Shown here: piece after piece, positions 1 through 9,420 of the stretch | Numbering within the stretch: the stretch's first letter is position 1 | Layout of the letters: each line of letters begins with the position of its first letter | Assembly: GCF_000760115.1 (NCBI RefSeq) | Contig: NZ_JNAS01000002.1 | Span: forward strand, 806,001-870,000 | Direction: 5' to 3' | Length of the DNA: 64,000 bases | Origin: Prochlorococcus marinus str. SB | Lineage (GTDB): Bacteria; Cyanobacteriota; Cyanobacteriia; PCC-6307; Cyanobiaceae | Made by a program: the position numbers and the translations under genes | The notes under the pieces: model-generated | Told to the model about the DNA's origin: nothing | The model's database searches: none | Seen by the model: only the letters and a program-made list of their open reading frames with translations

Positions 1-990
1 AACCATTGATTCTACTTTGTTCCTGATTTCTAAGTTTTGATCAAGCCAAATAATTGTATTATCTCTTCCTTGTCCAATATTTTCTCCTTCATAACTATAC
101 CAAGCACCTCTCCTTATTATGATATTAGTCTCTTCTGCTAAGTCTAATAAACATCCTGTTGTACTAATACCTTTTCCGAAGAGAATATCAAACTCTGCAA
201 TTCTAAATGGTGGCGCGACTTTGTTTTTTGCTACTTTCACTTTTGCTCTTATGCCATATTCTTCAGTACCTCTTTTAAGAGTTTGAATTCTTCTGATATC
301 AAGTCTCACTGAGGCATAAAATTTTAATGCATTACCTCCTGTGGTTGTTTCTGGATTGCCGTATGTAACGCCAATTTTTAGGCGTAGTTGATTTAGGAAT
401 ATTACCGTACATCCAGATTTACCAATATTTCCTGTTATTTTCCTCATTGCCTGGCTCATTAGCCTTGCTTGGCTTCCAATTACGTGATCTCCCATCTCCC
501 CTTCTATCTCAGCTCTTGGGGTTAATGCTGCGACCGAGTCAACAACAACAAGATCTACTGCACTTGATCTTATAAGTTGGTCAACTATTTCCAGAGCCAT
601 TTCACCTGTATCTGGTTGTGAAACTAGCAAATTTTCAACATCAACTCCTAAGGAGGCTGCATAAACTGGATCGAGTGCATGCTCAGCATCCACAAATGCT
701 GCTACTCCTCCATTCTTTTGTACTTCCGCAATCGCGTGCAACGTTAATGTAGTTTTTCCTGAACTTTCTGGTCCATAAACTTCTACTACTCTACCTTTTG
801 GATAGCCTCCTCCTAATGCTAAATCTAAGGTGAGCGCTCCAGTAGATATTGTTTCTACTTTCATTCTTGATGCGTCACCAAGTCTCATTATTGATCCTCG
901 TCCAAAATTTCTTTCTATTTGACCTAAGACAAGACTTAATGCCTTGTCTTTTTCTTTGGATTCAGTTTTTTTCTTCTCTTCAAGGCTCAT
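1..990 (-). CDS. recA: Recombinase A, 3' end cut by the window edge
   Basis: RecA is the ATP-dependent strand-exchange protein of homologous recombination and the co-protease that triggers LexA self-cleavage. The frame is open from the ATG at 988-990 to base 1, giving 330 residues without a stop; RecA is usually about 350-365 aa, so roughly 30 C-terminal residues lie outside. Walker A GPESSGKT is at about residues 73-80, and [11 protein letters not shown] (Walker B region) and the DNA-binding loops around [11 protein letters not shown] are present. The N-terminus [18 protein letters not shown] is typical of cyanobacterial RecA. A dyad matching the cyanobacterial LexA box lies about 90 bp upstream, so SOS control is likely. 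Confidence 0.97.
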   Translation of the reverse strand, partial: MSLEEKKKTESKEKDKALSLVLGQIERNFGRGSIMRLGDASRMKVETISTGALTLDLALGGGYPKGRVVEVYGPESSGKTTLTLHAIAEVQKNGGVAAFVDAEHALDPVYAASLGVDVENLLVSQPDTGEMALEIVDQLIRSSAVDLVVVDSVAALTPRAEIEGEMGDHVIGSQARLMSQAMRKITGNIGKSGCTVIFLNQLRLKIGVTYGNPETTTGGNALKFYASVRLDIRRIQTLKRGTEEYGIRAKVKVAKNKVAPPFRIAEFDILFGKGISTTGCLLDLAEETNIIIRRGAWYSYEGENIGQGRDNTIIWLDQNLEIRNKVESMV

Positions 991-1075
991 TGTTTGATTT
1001 ATTGATTAAAGTTCTTGTAATTTATTCTAAATTTGGAAATTTTTATTTAAACCAAACTTCATAAATACAAACCAT

Positions 1076-1089
1076 AGTACATGTGTACT
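1076..1089 (-). promoter_or_regulatory. LexA box (SOS operator) upstream of recA
   Basis: AGTACATGTGTACT is a perfect dyad of 6-bp arms around a 2-bp centre. It fits every position of the reported cyanobacterial LexA consensus RGTACNNNDGTWCB on both strands. It lies between the stop of the HAD gene (1104) and the recA start (990), about 86 bp from the recA ATG, where a promoter-overlapping operator is expected. Operator function is inferred; no lexA gene lies in the window. Confidence 0.72.
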
Positions 1090-1103
1090 CTAACTGATTA
1101 TCT

Positions 1104-1880
1104 TTAAATTGCAACTAATTCCTCAAGGTTATCTAATTTTATTAATTTGATTTCATTACTTAAGGTATATTTATCTGATTTTTTCAAATATCCCCAATCA
1201 GCTAGGAAGCATGGAATGTGAGACGTTTCTGAATTTTGTTTAATATCTATTAGAGTTTTTTTTCTGTCTTCTATAAAGCCTAAAATTTCATAAGTTTGTG
1301 TAAGTTTTTCAGCTATTTTGACTTTTGTTCCGGATTCATAACCAAAAATAAACTCTGGAAAAATATTTAATTGTTTAAGAATTTTTTCTGCAAATATTTT
1401 ACCTTTAGTTGTTATAACTCCAGTTTTTATGTCTCTTTTCCTTAATTCTTTCATAAAATTTATAATTTCAAAAAAAGGATTATGTAAATTTACCCACGAT
1501 TTAAAATCTTTATCAATTTGGTACTTACGCGACTGATCTAACATTTTTTGTAAATCTTCGGCAATCCAGGAATTTTCATTTAATATCCTCTGGCAATTTT
1601 GATGATAATTATTAGTGAAATCATCTTTATTTTCATTTTTTAATGGATTTTCTGTTTTTATAATTTCGTGAACAATTAGGATCATTTCCCAACCATATTT
1701 AACCAAAGGCCTAATTTCTTTGAAAGAATTTGGTACCCTTTTATAAAGTTTTTGATCAACAGAGATGCAGGGTGAATTTAAATATCTTTCACAGGCCAAC
1801 AAGGAACTATGCCAGTATTCTTGCATTCCATCGACTATTACTCCATCGAAATCAAATAGAAATATTTTTTGAGAAGACAC
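1104..1880 (-). CDS. HAD-superfamily hydrolase
   Basis: 258-aa haloacid-dehalogenase-type phosphatase with a GTG start. The N-terminal motif FLFDFDGVIVDG supplies the two aspartates (D10, D12) that form the phospho-aspartate and act as acid/base. A motif II-like threonine sits in TGVITTKGK, and a C-terminal FIEDRKKTL segment resembles motif IV (xxEDR rather than GDxxxD). The helical cap of about 130 residues between motifs I and II suggests a small-molecule phosphatase. The substrate cannot be read from the sequence. It is cotranscribed with nothing obvious: tRNA-Gln lies just upstream and recA downstream on the same strand. Confidence 0.75.
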   Translation of the reverse strand: MSSQKIFLFDFDGVIVDGMQEYWHSSLLACERYLNSPCISVDQKLYKRVPNSFKEIRPLVKYGWEMILIVHEIIKTENPLKNENKDDFTNNYHQNCQRILNENSWIAEDLQKMLDQSRKYQIDKDFKSWVNLHNPFFEIINFMKELRKRDIKTGVITTKGKIFAEKILKQLNIFPEFIFGYESGTKVKIAEKLTQTYEILGFIEDRKKTLIDIKQNSETSHIPCFLADWGYLKKSDKYTLSNEIKLIKLDNLEELVAI

Positions 1881-1896
1881 CTATTGAATATTAGAA

Positions 1897-1968
1897 CTGG
1901 GCCGCTAGGATTCGAACCTAGGAATGTCGAGACCAAAACCCGATGCCTTACCACTTGGCGACGGCCCA
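1897..1968 (-). tRNA. tRNA-Gln (anticodon TTG)
   Basis: Minus-strand cloverleaf: acceptor TGGGCCG/CGGCCCA, D-arm GCC/GGC, anticodon stem TCGGG/CTCGA (one G-T pair) with loop TTTTGGT (anticodon TTG), and T-arm CTAGG/CCTAG with loop TTCGAAT. The discriminator base is G. CCA is not encoded, so it must be added after transcription. In cyanobacteria this tRNA is normally charged with Glu and amidated by GatCAB (established for the group). Confidence 0.96.
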
Positions 1969-2061
1969 TTGATTTTTTATTTTAATACATGAAAAGATTT
2001 TTTTCTATCCAAAAAATACAAAGTTTTTATAAACATGGCGTTAGTTTTGAAAAATAAAATA

Positions 2062-3069
2062 TTATTTGAATGAGCTCGATTTCCATGGCTCTAGAAATTT
2101 CTTAGCTTTTTTGATCGCTAAAGCCATCCTTTCAGGATACTCATAGAGTTTTTTGTTATTTTTATGAGCAAATTCAATAAGGGGCTGCATAATTTTTCTT
2201 GCAGAACTTCCAAATGCTATTCCGTCTGGAAGATTGTTTGAATTCAAAAATTCATGAGTTTTTTCATTTGTTCCTCCTGCTAATTGAATTAATCCAGGTG
2301 GGAGATCTGAACCGATTTTTTCAAACAACTTAACAGCATCTTTACTTGTTGAAGGAGCAAGATCTCCAGACATTGGCCTTCCATCTAGCTGCCAAATAAG
2401 GGGAATATCAAGTTTTTTAAGAATTTCATATCTTTCCCAAAGAGCTTTCAAAAGATCTTCGGGCTCTTGTGATTTTTTGAAAGATGAATTTAATCCACAA
2501 CTGATAGATATTTTGTCTAATTTCATTCCAGAATTATTAAGGATACCGACAACTTTTGCGAAAGAATCAAGGCGATTGATTTCTGTATGAATTTCTACTG
2601 CATTAGGCTTTATTTTCTGAAGTGTTGATCCTAAATCGTCTTTTGACAAATTATATTCATACTCACTAATTAGATTTAGAGGGCAGCTATTCAAACATCT
2701 TCCACATCCATAACATTTACTCTTTTTGATCCCAGAATTATCAATTGCAAAGGTGGGGCATACTTTTTCGCACGGTCTTGGACAATTAGGAGGACATTTC
2801 AATGGATCAAATTTTGCTTTACGAAAGTGGATATCATTTCCATCACTAATGCTTATCATTAATCCAGGGGAGTTTTTAAAGACTTTTTTTGCCCACTCGA
2901 TTCCTTTTTTTGCTGCGTGGACTATAGATTCTTCTGCGGCAACATCTATGTAGTCGACACCAGCAGCAGTATAAATTGCACACAAATCTTCTATGGCAAC
3001 AATATCTTCATTACTGGCGCCACAAATTAATTTAATCCATTTATCTTTTTTATTCTTAGTTGTCAGCAA
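2062..3069 (-). CDS. ldpA: LdpA, redox-sensing circadian input iron-sulfur protein
   Basis: 335 aa, TTG start 5 bp after the ndhN stop, so the two are cotranscribed. Two four-cysteine clusters are visible: C92/C96/C100/C104 (CPPNCPRPCEKVCP) and C119/C122/C125/C129 (CYGCGRCLNSCP), a ferredoxin-like pair of [4Fe-4S] centres. They are embedded in a long cyanobacteria-specific protein ending in the LdpA C-terminal domain. In Synechococcus elongatus LdpA senses redox state and adjusts clock period with light intensity. Prochlorococcus is known to have a reduced KaiBC-only clock, so the role here could be metabolic redox sensing. Family assignment comes from overall sequence character. Confidence 0.85.
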   Translation of the reverse strand: MLTTKNKKDKWIKLICGASNEDIVAIEDLCAIYTAAGVDYIDVAAEESIVHAAKKGIEWAKKVFKNSPGLMISISDGNDIHFRKAKFDPLKCPPNCPRPCEKVCPTFAIDNSGIKKSKCYGCGRCLNSCPLNLISEYEYNLSKDDLGSTLQKIKPNAVEIHTEINRLDSFAKVVGILNNSGMKLDKISISCGLNSSFKKSQEPEDLLKALWERYEILKKLDIPLIWQLDGRPMSGDLAPSTSKDAVKLFEKIGSDLPPGLIQLAGGTNEKTHEFLNSNNLPDGIAFGSSARKIMQPLIEFAHKNNKKLYEYPERMALAIKKAKKFLEPWKSSSFK

Positions 3070-3074
3070 ACAAT

Positions 3075-3551
3075 TTAACTTTCAAATTCATTAAAAATAT
3101 AATCACTTAACGGCTTCCATTCAAGTTTTCTTGAGCCCCCCATTTCAACAACTATCGTTAGTTTATTATCGTTAGTGCAAATCTCTATTAAGCTCTCTAA
3201 TTCAGACTGAGAAAGTACTTGACCTTCTAATAACCAAAGTAATTTATTTTTATCATTTTCATTAAATAACTCAGAAGCTTGTGGGATAACTTGTTGAACT
3301 TCCCCGAGTGCTCCATTTCTTCCTACGCTTTGATGACCAAGGTGGGGTGGTCTAACGCCATGCAATTTGAGCAAGAAGACTTCTGGATCTCCAAGCCCTC
3401 TTGCTGAGGTTATAAAAGTTTTAAAGCCCTTGGCCCTCATCCTCCTCAAAAGACGAGTTTCATAACCACCTTCAAGAGGAGCAAAGATTGCAAGACATTT
3501 GTTAGTTTTTAAATCGTTATGAAACTTTTTCCCTGTGAGAAGTAATGGCAT
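3075..3551 (-). CDS. ndhN: NAD(P)H-quinone oxidoreductase subunit N
   Basis: 158-aa oxygenic-photosynthesis-specific subunit of the thylakoid NDH-1 complex, which drives cyclic electron flow around photosystem I and respiration using ferredoxin. The start [14 protein letters not shown] and the central block [15 protein letters not shown]...[24 protein letters not shown] are characteristic of NdhN, and the length fits the family. No transmembrane segment is visible, consistent with its place in the stromal arm. It is the first gene of a pair with ldpA. Its ATG follows an (A)TAAAA repeat, so the leader is almost pure A/T. Confidence 0.93.
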   Translation of the reverse strand: MPLLLTGKKFHNDLKTNKCLAIFAPLEGGYETRLLRRMRAKGFKTFITSARGLGDPEVFLLKLHGVRPPHLGHQSVGRNGALGEVQQVIPQASELFNENDKNKLLWLLEGQVLSQSELESLIEICTNDNKLTIVVEMGGSRKLEWKPLSDYIFNEFES

Positions 3552-3828
3552 AAAAATTTCCTTTATTTTATTTTATTTTATTTTATGGTACCCGATGATG
3601 TACAATTGTAACTCAGTGAATTTTTAAGCTCGCAAGCTAGCCGAGCCTCTATAAAATTTCACATTTTTTAGCGTTTCGTTAAAAAACACAGGTGGGTTTA
3701 TCCCATGAGAAACTATCAAGATTTTCTGTTAAGTCTCAACCTTATTAATTGTTTTTTTATTAACTTCACCTGATAACTGAAGGTTTAGATAATTTAAAAA
3801 TCATTACGAGCTAGCCTAATCTAGTCTT
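3552..3828. promoter_or_regulatory. Divergent ndhN / rplC intergenic region
   Basis: 277 bp without a gene, containing the promoters of the minus-strand ndhN-ldpA pair and the plus-strand ribosomal supercluster. Items seen: a TTTTA pentanucleotide repeat (3566-3585, four copies); the perfect palindrome TACAATTGTA (3601-3610); a GCTCG/CGAGC hairpin (3628-3646); and a 10-bp stem TTTTTTAGCG / CGTTAAAAAA with a 3-nt loop (3664-3686, one G-T pair). The rplC-proximal part (GATAAT at 3788-3793) could be a -10 box, but no good -35 accompanies it. The operon leader function of the hairpins is an inference. Confidence 0.5.
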
Positions 3829-4482
3829 ATGTCTATAGGAATTTTAGGAAAGAAATTGGGCATGTCCCAACTTTTCGACGAGAAAGGCAATTCAGTGCCA
3901 GTTACTCTTATTGAGGCTGGTCCTTGCCGAATTACTCAATTGAAAACAACCGCTTTGGATGGTTATACTGCCGTTCAAATTGGATATGGCTTGTCCAAAG
4001 ATAAGCTTATAAGTAAGCCTGAAAAGGGACATTTGTTGAAATCAGGTGAAGAACTTTTAAAGCATTTGAAAGAATATAGAGTTGAGGAAACTTCATCTTA
4101 TGAAATCGGAAATCAAATAACTGTAAAAAACTTTGAGGTTGGTCAAAAAGTTGATATCAGTGGCAAATCTATGGGTAGAGGTTTTGCTGGTTACCAGAAA
4201 AGACATGGTTTCAGCAGAGGTCCTATGAGTCATGGTTCAAAAAATCATAGAGCACCTGGATCTATAGGTGCAGGTACAACGCCAGGCAGAATTTATCCTG
4301 GAAAAAGAATGGCAGGAAGATATGGAGGAAAACAGATTACTACTAAAGGTTTGTTAGTTCTAAAAATTGATGATCAGAAAAATTTACTTGTAGTAAAAGG
4401 TTCTGTCCCAGGTAAGCCAGGCTCAATAATAAATATTAAGCCAAATAATGTTGTAGGCAAAAAAGGAGGTGAAAAATCATGA
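3829..4482 (+). CDS. rplC: 50S ribosomal protein L3
   Basis: 217 aa, one of the first proteins to assemble on 23S rRNA; it binds near the 3' end of the rRNA close to the peptidyl transferase centre. The conserved extension [17 protein letters not shown] (about residues 117-132) followed by [15 protein letters not shown] is the L3 signature, and the glutamine that is methylated in other bacteria is within it. It opens the supercluster; rpsJ, usually the gene before rplC, lies instead about 41 kb away behind tufA. The ATG has no Shine-Dalgarno in front. Its stop overlaps the rplD start by 4 bp. Confidence 0.97.
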   Translation: MSIGILGKKLGMSQLFDEKGNSVPVTLIEAGPCRITQLKTTALDGYTAVQIGYGLSKDKLISKPEKGHLLKSGEELLKHLKEYRVEETSSYEIGNQITVKNFEVGQKVDISGKSMGRGFAGYQKRHGFSRGPMSHGSKNHRAPGSIGAGTTPGRIYPGKRMAGRYGGKQITTKGLLVLKIDDQKNLLVVKGSVPGKPGSIINIKPNNVVGKKGGEKS

Positions 4483-5111
4483 CAACACTTGAAACTCTTA
4501 AGTGGGATGGTAAGAAATCTGGCAAAGTTTCTCTTGATTTAGCAGTTGCTAAAGAAACTTCTTCTGCAGACTTAATACATAGAGCAGTCCTTAGACAGCT
4601 AGCAAATAAAAGACAGGGGACAGCATCAACTTTGACAAGATCTGAAGTGCGTGGGGGCGGCAGAAAGCCATATAAACAGAAAGGTACAGGAAGAGCCCGC
4701 CAAGGATCAATAAGGACACCTTTAAGACCTGGGGGCGGAATTATTTTTGGACCAAAGCCACGTTCTTATAATCTTGATATGAACCGTAAGGAACGTAGGT
4801 TAGCTCTTAGAACCGCACTTATGTCTAGAGTCTCTGATATGAAGGCCGTTGAAGATTTTGGATCTACTTTAAAGCAGCCTAAAACAAGTGATATCGTCAA
4901 TGGCCTTGCTCGATTAGGTATACAAAAAACTGAAAAAGTTTTGGTTATTCTTGATAGTCCGTCCGATGTTATAAAAAAATCCATTAATAATATTGAAAAA
5001 GTAAAATTAATTGCCGCCGATCAATTAAATGTATTTGATATTCTCAATGCTAATAAATTGGTCATAGGGCAATCAGCGATAGATAAAATTCAGGAGGTTT
5101 ATGCATCATGA
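4479..5111 (+). CDS. rplD: 50S ribosomal protein L4
   Basis: 210-aa L4, which lines the peptide exit tunnel with its long internal loop. The loop is visible as [20 protein letters not shown] (about residues 58-77) followed by [16 protein letters not shown]. In E. coli L4 also represses its own operon; no equivalent leader was identified with confidence here. A strong ribosome-binding site (GGAGGTG) lies inside the rplC tail, and the ATGA overlap with rplC (4479-4482) indicates translational coupling. It overlaps rplW by 4 bp at its other end. Confidence 0.97.
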   Translation: MTTLETLKWDGKKSGKVSLDLAVAKETSSADLIHRAVLRQLANKRQGTASTLTRSEVRGGGRKPYKQKGTGRARQGSIRTPLRPGGGIIFGPKPRSYNLDMNRKERRLALRTALMSRVSDMKAVEDFGSTLKQPKTSDIVNGLARLGIQKTEKVLVILDSPSDVIKKSINNIEKVKLIAADQLNVFDILNANKLVIGQSAIDKIQEVYAS

Positions 5112-5410
5112 GTAAATTATTCGATTCTCGTTTAGCCGATGTAATAAGAAAGCCAGTTATTACTGAGAAAGCTACAAATTCGCTAGATCTTAACCAATAT
5201 ACTTTTGAAGTAGATCCTAGAGCGGCAAAACCACAAATAAAAGCTGCTGTTGAAGCCTTATTTAGTGTTAAAGTCATAGGAGTAAACACTATGAATCCTC
5301 CTAGGAGAACAAGAAGAGTCGGGAAATTTTCCGGTAAACGTTCTCAGGTCAAGAAGGCAATTGTGCGTCTTGCTGAAGGAGACAAAATCCAACTATTTCC
5401 AGAATCTTAA
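5108..5410 (+). CDS. rplW: 50S ribosomal protein L23
   Basis: 100-aa L23, which surrounds the exit tunnel opening and docks trigger factor and [17 protein letters not shown] at the start and the loop [19 protein letters not shown] are diagnostic. Start overlaps rplD by 4 bp with AGGAGG 10-15 bp upstream. Normal length for bacteria. Confidence 0.97.
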   Translation: MSKLFDSRLADVIRKPVITEKATNSLDLNQYTFEVDPRAAKPQIKAAVEALFSVKVIGVNTMNPPRRTRRVGKFSGKRSQVKKAIVRLAEGDKIQLFPES

Positions 5411-5422
5411 GGAGTTTTAATC

Positions 5423-6286
5423 ATGGCAATCCGTAAATTTAAACCTTATACACCTGGCACTAGGCAGAGAGTAGTTACTGACTTTAGTGAAATAACAAGT
5501 GCAAAACCCGAAAGATCACTTATAGTTTCAAAACATAGAGTTAAGGGCAGGAATAATCGTGGAGTTATCACTTGCCGTCATCGTGGAGGTGGTCATAAAA
5601 GGCAATATAGATTAGTTGACTTTAGAAGAGATAAAAGAAACATAAACGCTAAAGTTGCTGCTATTCACTACGATCCTCATAGAAATGCAAGGCTGGCACT
5701 TTTATTCTACGAAGATGGGGAAAAAAGATATATTATCGCTCCAGCAGGAGTAAAAGTCGGACAAAATGTCATCTCTGGAGAAAGTGTTCCAATTGAAGAT
5801 GGTAATGCAATGCCACTTTCTTTCATGCCATTAGGATCTAGTGTTCATTGTGTTGAGTTATATGCAGGTAGGGGTGCTCAGATGGTTCGATCCGCAGGAG
5901 CTAGTGCTCAAGTTATGGCAAAAGAGGGAGATTATGTTGCTTTAAAACTCCCATCTACCGAGGTAAGACTTGTAAGAAAAGAATGCTACGCAACTCTTGG
6001 TGAAGTTGGTAATTCTGAAATAAGAAATACTAGCTTAGGTAAAGCAGGAAGAAGAAGATGGCTTGGAAGAAGGCCTCAAGTAAGGGGTAGTGTAATGAAC
6101 CCATGTGATCATCCACATGGAGGAGGAGAGGGAAAAGCACCAATTGGTAGAGCAGGACCAGTTACTCCTTGGGGTAAACCAGCTCTTGGATTAAAGACAC
6201 GTAAAAAGAACAAACCAAGTAATAAATTAGTTGTTCGAAGACGCCGTCGCGTTTCTAAGAGGAGTAGAGGAGGAAGAGATTCTTGA
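5423..6286 (+). CDS. rplB: 50S ribosomal protein L2
   Basis: 287-aa L2, required for subunit joining and peptidyl transfer. The C-terminal motif [19 protein letters not shown] contains the conserved His (H230 here, equivalent to the functionally essential E. coli His229). The RNA-binding domain with [23 protein letters not shown] lies at residues 38-60. It starts 12 bp after rplW with AAGGAG immediately after the rplW stop. Basic tail [16 protein letters not shown] as in other cyanobacteria. Confidence 0.97.
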
Positions 6287-6323
6287 TTACTTCATTTATT
6301 ATTTTAATTTCTATTACATAATC

Positions 6324-6602
6324 ATGGGACGTTCACTAAAAAAAGGACCTTTTATAGCAGATAGCCTGCTCAAGAAGGTAGAAAAACAAAATACTGATAA
6401 TGACAAGTCTGTTATCAAAACTTGGTCTAGATCCTCTACGATTTTACCTTTAATGATTGGTCACACAATCGCCGTACACAATGGCAAGACTCATATTCCA
6501 GTATTTATTACTGAACAAATGATTGGTCATAAACTTGGTGAATTTGCTCCTACACGCACATACCGAGGTCATATAAGAGATAAGAAAGGAGCAAAATCAT
6601 GA
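6324..6602 (+). CDS. rpsS: 30S ribosomal protein S19
   Basis: 92-aa S19, which forms a complex with S13 at the head of the 30S subunit near the A-site tRNA. The open frame extends upstream to 6231 inside rplB, but the conserved N-terminus [18 protein letters not shown] fixes the start at the ATG at 6324; the earlier frame would add 31 unrelated residues and overlap rplB. Block [32 protein letters not shown] is diagnostic. The 37-bp gap after rplB is A/T-rich and has no Shine-Dalgarno. The stop overlaps rplV by 4 bp. Confidence 0.96.
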
Positions 6603-6985
6603 CAAAAACACCTGAAACAACAAAAACAGCAATCGCTCATGGGAATTACGTTCGCGGATCAGCCTCTAAAGTGAGAAGAGTTTTGGATCAGATAAGGGGT
6701 AGGTCTTATAGAGATGCATTGATTATGTTGGAATTTATGCCTTACAGATCTACAGAACCCATCACTAAAGTCTTAAGATCTGCGGTTGCCAATGCAGAAC
6801 ATAATCTTGGAATGGATCCATCCACCTTAGTTATTTCCTCTGCATGGGCTAATAGTGGTCCAGTAATGAAAAGGTATAGGCCCAGAGCTCAAGGTCGAGC
6901 TTTTTCAATTAAAAAACAGACTTGCCACATCAGTATTTCTGTTGAATCTGCTCCTACTCAAACTAATGCGGAGGTACAAAACTAA
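6599..6985 (+). CDS. rplV: 50S ribosomal protein L22
   Basis: 128-aa L22, whose beta-hairpin reaches into the exit tunnel. Signature [20 protein letters not shown] near the N-terminus and [27 protein letters not shown] at the C-terminus (the tunnel loop). Start overlaps rpsS (ATGA) with AGGAG upstream; the stop shares one base with the rpsC start (TAATG), a compact coupled junction. Confidence 0.96.
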
Positions 6986-7716
6986 TGGGACATAAAATAC
7001 ATCCTTCTGGATTAAGATTAGGAATTACACAAGAGCATCGATCTAAGTGGTTTGCTACTTCTAAAACATATCCAATTCTTCTTCAAGAAGATTTTAAAAT
7101 TCGTACCTTCATACAAAAAAAATATGGAGCAGCAGGAATTAGCGATGTTTTAATAGCTAGAAAAGCTGACCAACTGGAACTTGAATTAAAAACAGCAAGA
7201 CCAGGAGTTATAGTTGGAAGACAAGGAAGTGGGATTGAAGAATTAAGATCTGGTATTCAGAAAACTATAGGGGATAGAACAAGGCAAGTCAGAATAAACG
7301 TTGTAGAAGTTGAACGCGTAGATGCTGATGCTTTTTTACTAGCTGAATATATTGCGCAACAACTTGAAAAAAGAGTCGCCTTCAGAAGAACTATAAGAAT
7401 GGCCTTACAGAGGGCCCAAAGAGCTGGAGTCTTAGGTCTAAAAATTCAAGTAGGGGGAAGGTTGAATGGTGCTGAAATAGCTAGAACTGAATGGACTAGA
7501 GAAGGTAGAGTTCCATTACATACATTGAGAGCTGAAATTGACTATGCAACACGTGAAGCTAATACAACTTACGGTGTTCTAGGCATTAAAGTTTGGGTTT
7601 TCAAAGGTGAAGTTCTCCCTAAAGAAGAACAAACTATCCCTGTGGGTGCGAGCCCTAAGAGGAAAGCTAGTAGAATACCTCAGCAATTTGAGGATCGTTC
7701 AAATGAGAATTCATAG
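6985..7716 (+). CDS. rpsC: 30S ribosomal protein S3
   Basis: 243-aa S3, at the mRNA entry site. Starts [14 protein letters not shown]; the type II KH domain carries the GxxG loop as GRQG at residues 78-81 ([14 protein letters not shown]). The C-terminal domain ([31 protein letters not shown]) is complete. The last 25 or so residues are a variable polar tail. RBS GGAGGT lies in the rplV tail, with a one-base overlap between genes. Confidence 0.97.
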   Translation: MGHKIHPSGLRLGITQEHRSKWFATSKTYPILLQEDFKIRTFIQKKYGAAGISDVLIARKADQLELELKTARPGVIVGRQGSGIEELRSGIQKTIGDRTRQVRINVVEVERVDADAFLLAEYIAQQLEKRVAFRRTIRMALQRAQRAGVLGLKIQVGGRLNGAEIARTEWTREGRVPLHTLRAEIDYATREANTTYGVLGIKVWVFKGEVLPKEEQTIPVGASPKRKASRIPQQFEDRSNENS

Positions 7717-7727
7717 GAGGTATAAAA

Positions 7728-8210
7728 ATGCTTAGTCCAAAACGTACTAAATTCCGTAAACAACACAGAGGCAGAATGAGGGGTGTAGCCTCAAAAGGTA
7801 ATACTATTTCATTCGGTCAATTTGCTCTCCAAGCTCAAGATTGTGGCTGGGTAACTGCGCGTCAGATTGAAGCAAGCAGAAGAGCTATGACCAGATATAT
7901 CAAACGTGGTGGTCAAATCTGGATAAGAATATTTCCTGATAAACCCGTAACTATGAGACCTGCCGAAACCAGAATGGGTTCTGGTAAAGGTAATCCAGAG
8001 TTTTGGGTCGCAGTTGTAAAACCTGGAAGAATACTTTTTGAAATGGGTGGTGATGATATCACTGAGGAAATTGCAAAGGAAGCTATGCGTCTGGCTCAAT
8101 ACAAACTTCCTGTAAAAACTAAATTTATCTCCATTGATAAAAATCTAGAAAATTCCTCCCAAGAAAATACAAAAAATAGTAAAAAATCTCAAGAGGAGGT
8201 TAAAAAATGA
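7728..8210 (+). CDS. rplP: 50S ribosomal protein L16
   Basis: 160-aa L16, which organises the A-site finger and tRNA binding in the large subunit. [19 protein letters not shown] and [25 protein letters not shown] are diagnostic. The usual length is about 137-140 aa; the extra tail of about 22 residues (from about residue 139) is Asn/Ser/Lys-rich and disordered, a lineage extension. Strong RBS TAGGAGGT; the stop overlaps rpmC. Confidence 0.96.
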   Translation: MLSPKRTKFRKQHRGRMRGVASKGNTISFGQFALQAQDCGWVTARQIEASRRAMTRYIKRGGQIWIRIFPDKPVTMRPAETRMGSGKGNPEFWVAVVKPGRILFEMGGDDITEEIAKEAMRLAQYKLPVKTKFISIDKNLENSSQENTKNSKKSQEEVKK

Positions 8211-8425
8211 AAAACTCACAGTCACTTAAGGAATTTAAAAAATTAAATTCTGAACAAATTACTGAAAAGATTGACCAATTACGAAAAGATCTTTTTGATT
8301 TGAGATTCAAGCAAGCTACAAGACAGCTCAATGAAACTCATAAATTTAAAATTATCAAGAAACAAGTTGCGCAATTACTCACTCTCAGTAAGAGTCAATC
8401 TGCTTCTCAAACAACTTCTGATTAA
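8207..8425 (+). CDS. rpmC: 50S ribosomal protein L29
   Basis: 72-aa L29 near the exit tunnel. The central motif [24 protein letters not shown] is the family signature. Overlaps rplP by 4 bp with GAGGAGGT upstream, so translation is coupled. Confidence 0.94.
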   Translation: MKNSQSLKEFKKLNSEQITEKIDQLRKDLFDLRFKQATRQLNETHKFKIIKKQVAQLLTLSKSQSASQTTSD

Positions 8426-8434
8426 TTATTAGTT

Positions 8435-8701
8435 ATGGCACTTAAAGAAAGAATTGGTACTGTTGTAAGCGACAAAATGGATAAAACAGTTGTTGTTGCT
8501 GTTATTAACAGATATCCTCATCCCACTTATAAAAAAATTGTAAGTAGAACTACACGATACAAGGCGCATGATCCAGAAAATACATGTGTTTTAGGTGATC
8601 GAGTTAAAATTAGAGAAACTAGACCATTAAGTGCTCATAAAAGATGGGCAATAGAAGAGATTCTTAATAAAACAAATCAGGCTCAGGAGGTTAAAAAATG
8701 A
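8435..8701 (+). CDS. rpsQ: 30S ribosomal protein S17
   Basis: 88-aa S17, an early 16S rRNA binder with an OB fold. [29 protein letters not shown] and [21 protein letters not shown] are diagnostic. It starts 9 bp after rpmC without a recognisable Shine-Dalgarno (leader TTAATTATTAGTT). Overlaps rplN by 4 bp. Confidence 0.96.
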
Positions 8702-9063
8702 TTCAACAAGAAACTTATTTAACAGTTGCCGATAATAGCGGAGCAAAAAGACTTCAATGTATTAGAGTTTTAGGTTCTAATAGAAGGTATGCGCACGTCG
8801 GAGATGTAATCGTAGCAACTGTAAAAGATGCTCTTCCTAACATGGGAGTTAAAAAATCTGAAGTTGTTAAAGCTGTTATCGTCAGAACTAAAGCAACATT
8901 AAGAAGAAATACTGGTAATTCAATAAGATTTGATGACAATGCGGCAGTATTGATTAATGAAGATAAGAATCCAAAAGGTACGAGAGTCTTTGGTCCTGTA
9001 GCTAGAGAACTGCGGGATAAAAATTACACAAAGATTGTTTCTCTTGCTCCGGAGGTGATTTAA
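8698..9063 (+). CDS. rplN: 50S ribosomal protein L14
   Basis: 121-aa L14, part of the intersubunit bridge region and the docking site for Rsf[27 protein letters not shown] and [13 protein letters not shown] are highly conserved. Overlaps rpsQ by 4 bp with CAGGAGGT upstream; its own end carries GGAGGTG that serves the next gene, rplX, which begins on the following base. Confidence 0.97.
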
Positions 9064-9420
9064 ATGTTGGATTCATTAAAGCAAAAGAAAAATTTCCAGA
9101 GAATAAAAATGAGAATCAAAACTGGAGATTTGGTAAAAGTAATTAATGGAAAGGACAAAGGTAAAACTGGTGAGGTTTTAAAAACTATCCCTCTTGAAAA
9201 TAGAGTAGTTGTGAAGGGAATTAACCTTAGGACCAAACATGTAAAACCAACTCAGGAAGGAGAAACTGGAAGAATACTTACAGAAGAAGCATCTTTACAT
9301 GCATCAAATGTAATGTTCTTCTCAAAGGATAAAAATCTTACAAGTAAGATTGAATACTTTATTGATAAAGAGGGGGTTAAGAAAAGAAGATTGAAGAAAA
9401 CTGGTGAAGTAATTGATTAA
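9064..9420 (+). CDS. rplX: 50S ribosomal protein L24
   Basis: 118-aa L24, an assembly initiator of the 50S subunit with a KOW motif ([22 protein letters not shown]). It directly abuts rplN, with the RBS GGAGGTG inside rplN. The N-terminal stretch [14 protein letters not shown] before [11 protein letters not shown] is longer than in many bacteria; an internal ATG at 9109 is an alternative start, but the RBS placement favours 9064. Confidence 0.94.
   Translation: MLDSLKQKKNFQRIKMRIKTGDLVKVINGKDKGKTGEVLKTIPLENRVVVKGINLRTKHVKPTQEGETGRILTEEASLHASNVMFFSKDKNLTSKIEYFIDKEGVKKRRLKKTGEVID

Noticed and set aside
3590-3606. GTA-rich dyad before ndhN resembling an NtcA site
   Set aside because: The spacing between GTA and TAC is 10, not the 8 of GTAN8TAC, and ndhN is not a nitrogen gene.
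6231-6323. Upstream extension of rpsS into rplB
   Set aside because: The extra 31 residues do not resemble S19 and would overlap rpl[11 protein letters not shown] defines the start.
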